Origin: DASCNA01 sp036011305
GTDB taxonomy: Bacteria > Verrucomicrobiota > Lentisphaeria > Victivallales > GWF2-38-69
NCBI GenBank assembly: GCA_036011305.1
Contig: DASCNA010000171.1
Span: 1-25,446 of the forward strand
DNA: 25,446 bases
Reading direction: 5' to 3'
The translations under genes were made by a program, and so were the position numbers. The notes under the pieces were generated by a model. That model searched no databases. It had not been told where the DNA came from and saw nothing but the letters and a program-made list of their open reading frames with translations. Below, one piece after another: positions 24,774-25,446 of the stretch. Each line of letters begins with the position of its first letter. Position 1 is the first letter of the stretch.

Positions 24774-25446
24774 TATCTATGTACCCTTCCTAACCTTCTG
24801 AATCTGATTCCTCTATAATCAAACAATTTATAAGCCTGGACTTTCACCCAGTCAGAAATAAAAAGTCTTTCAATAATTGCATAACACCATACTAATACTA
24901 TGTATCTCCATGAAATACCAGGAATTAACCCCCAACTCCCGCCAAAAAACAGATCCCAACAAGCTATTGATATAATTACTTTAGTAATAAGAGATGCCCA
25001 GAAAAGAGCTTTACTGGGACCTATCGTCCAGAATCCTTTAACAGTACGACAGATAAATATGGTTAGATTACCTGCAATTAAGAGCTGCAGGAAGGCAAGA
25101 GTCTGTAATTGAGGAAAAGTTACTGAAGGGAAAAAATTCTTTATCCATTGAGGAGCAAACTGATAATTGTTTATTGCAGGAAACAGTATTTTTCCACCTT
25201 CTACAATATGATATATTACCTTATCTCCAATTTGACATATACCGGCATCTTTAAGCAGAACATTATATCCAAATGCAAATAGAGCCAATGTAAAAACAAC
25301 ATCAAGAAATCCGACTACAGATGCTATCCCTATTACTCTTCTCATATTCCATCTATCAGGCCGCAGAGAATATTTCACTTTATCAGTAGCAATCGCCATA
25401 ATAGGGAAATCATTAAATACAGCTAATAGGATAATCATAAGTGGAG
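24773..25446 (-). CDS. P-type proton ATPase (P3A-like), C-terminal part, runs off the window
   Basis: The last 224 residues or so of a plasma-membrane-type H+-ATPase. The frame is open to the window edge (codons for Pro-Leu precede the first ATG at 25438), so this is an internal fragment and not a start. The reading VFNDFPIMAIATDKV followed by RPDRWNM is characteristic of the end of helix M6 and the following loop of P3A ATPases. Four further hydrophobic segments (M7-M10) follow, then a basic tail (FRRLGRVHR). The phosphorylation and nucleotide domains lie outside the window. The stop TAA shares its last A with the ATG of the phosphofructokinase gene. Expected role: ATP-driven proton export, setting membrane potential or internal pH. 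Confidence 0.9.
   Translation of the reverse strand, partial: PLMIILLAVFNDFPIMAIATDKVKYSLRPDRWNMRRVIGIASVVGFLDVVFTLALFAFGYNVLLKDAGICQIGDKVIYHIVEGGKILFPAINNYQFAPQWIKNFFPSVTFPQLQTLAFLQLLIAGNLTIFICRTVKGFWTIGPSKALFWASLITKVIISIACWDLFFGGSWGLIPGISWRYIVLVWCYAIIERLFISDWVKVQAYKLFDYRGIRFRRLGRVHR

Noticed and set aside
1..25446. Search for mobile elements, CRISPR arrays, tRNA genes and defence systems
   Set aside because: No transposase, integrase, regularly spaced repeats, tRNA-like cloverleaf or nuclease/toxin gene could be seen on either strand; gene content is otherwise metabolic and envelope-related.

Overview
The window is AT-rich (roughly one third G+C by eye) bacterial chromosome, with about twenty genes on both strands and no rRNA, tRNA, CRISPR array, insertion sequence or phage gene that I can recognise. 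Several secreted or envelope proteins (an HlyD-type periplasmic adaptor, a large secreted cellulase, LemA/HtpX) and the non-mevalonate isoprenoid gene dxr point to a Gram-negative bacterium. The carbohydrate enzymes, the SPASM-like radical SAM protein, the FeoB-associated cysteine-rich protein and the glutamate/GABA-type permease suggest an anaerobic, polymer-degrading lifestyle (gut or sediment). The cellulase has no dockerin and no type IX sorting domain, which argues against a cellulosome or Bacteroidota-type secretion. The phylum cannot be fixed from sequence alone; a PVC-type lineage such as Lentisphaerota is only a guess. All genes end in TAA or TAG; none uses TGA.

Layout. 1-6371: a plus-strand housekeeping run: an ABC-F ATPase, D-aminoacyl-tRNA deacylase (dtd), DXP reductoisomerase (dxr), a fused homocysteine S-methyltransferase/methylenetetrahydrofolate reductase, and a directly abutting unknown 181-residue protein. 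6519-8497: an APC-family amino-acid permease with its own terminator, then a MaoC-type hydratase. 8516-10194 (minus): lemA then htpX, a common envelope pair. 10388-12668: an orphan HlyD-type adaptor (minus) divergent from a LysR-type regulator (plus). 12976-20073: carbohydrate block: a 1020-residue GH9 cellulase with two N-terminal CBM2-like domains, a cadherin-like domain and a C-terminal CBM3c (minus); a 705-base intergenic region; a short GH38 alpha-mannosidase (plus); and an MFS transporter (minus). 20424-22198: a radical SAM protein that seems split by one in-frame TAA, then a 50-residue FeoB-associated-type protein under a DtxR/MntR-like operator. 22304-25446 (minus): an unknown polytopic membrane protein, a eukaryote-like long ATP-type phosphofructokinase, and the C-terminal end of a P-type proton ATPase whose stop codon overlaps the phosphofructokinase start.

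Most of the window is conventional. Worth a second look: the interrupted radical SAM gene; a compositionally distinct, foldable island about 245-340 bases upstream of the cellulase; the iron-type operator before an orphan Feo accessory gene; the proton ATPase-phosphofructokinase coupling; and mutually exclusive hairpins between lysR and the cellulase. I see no clear new defence or biosynthetic system.
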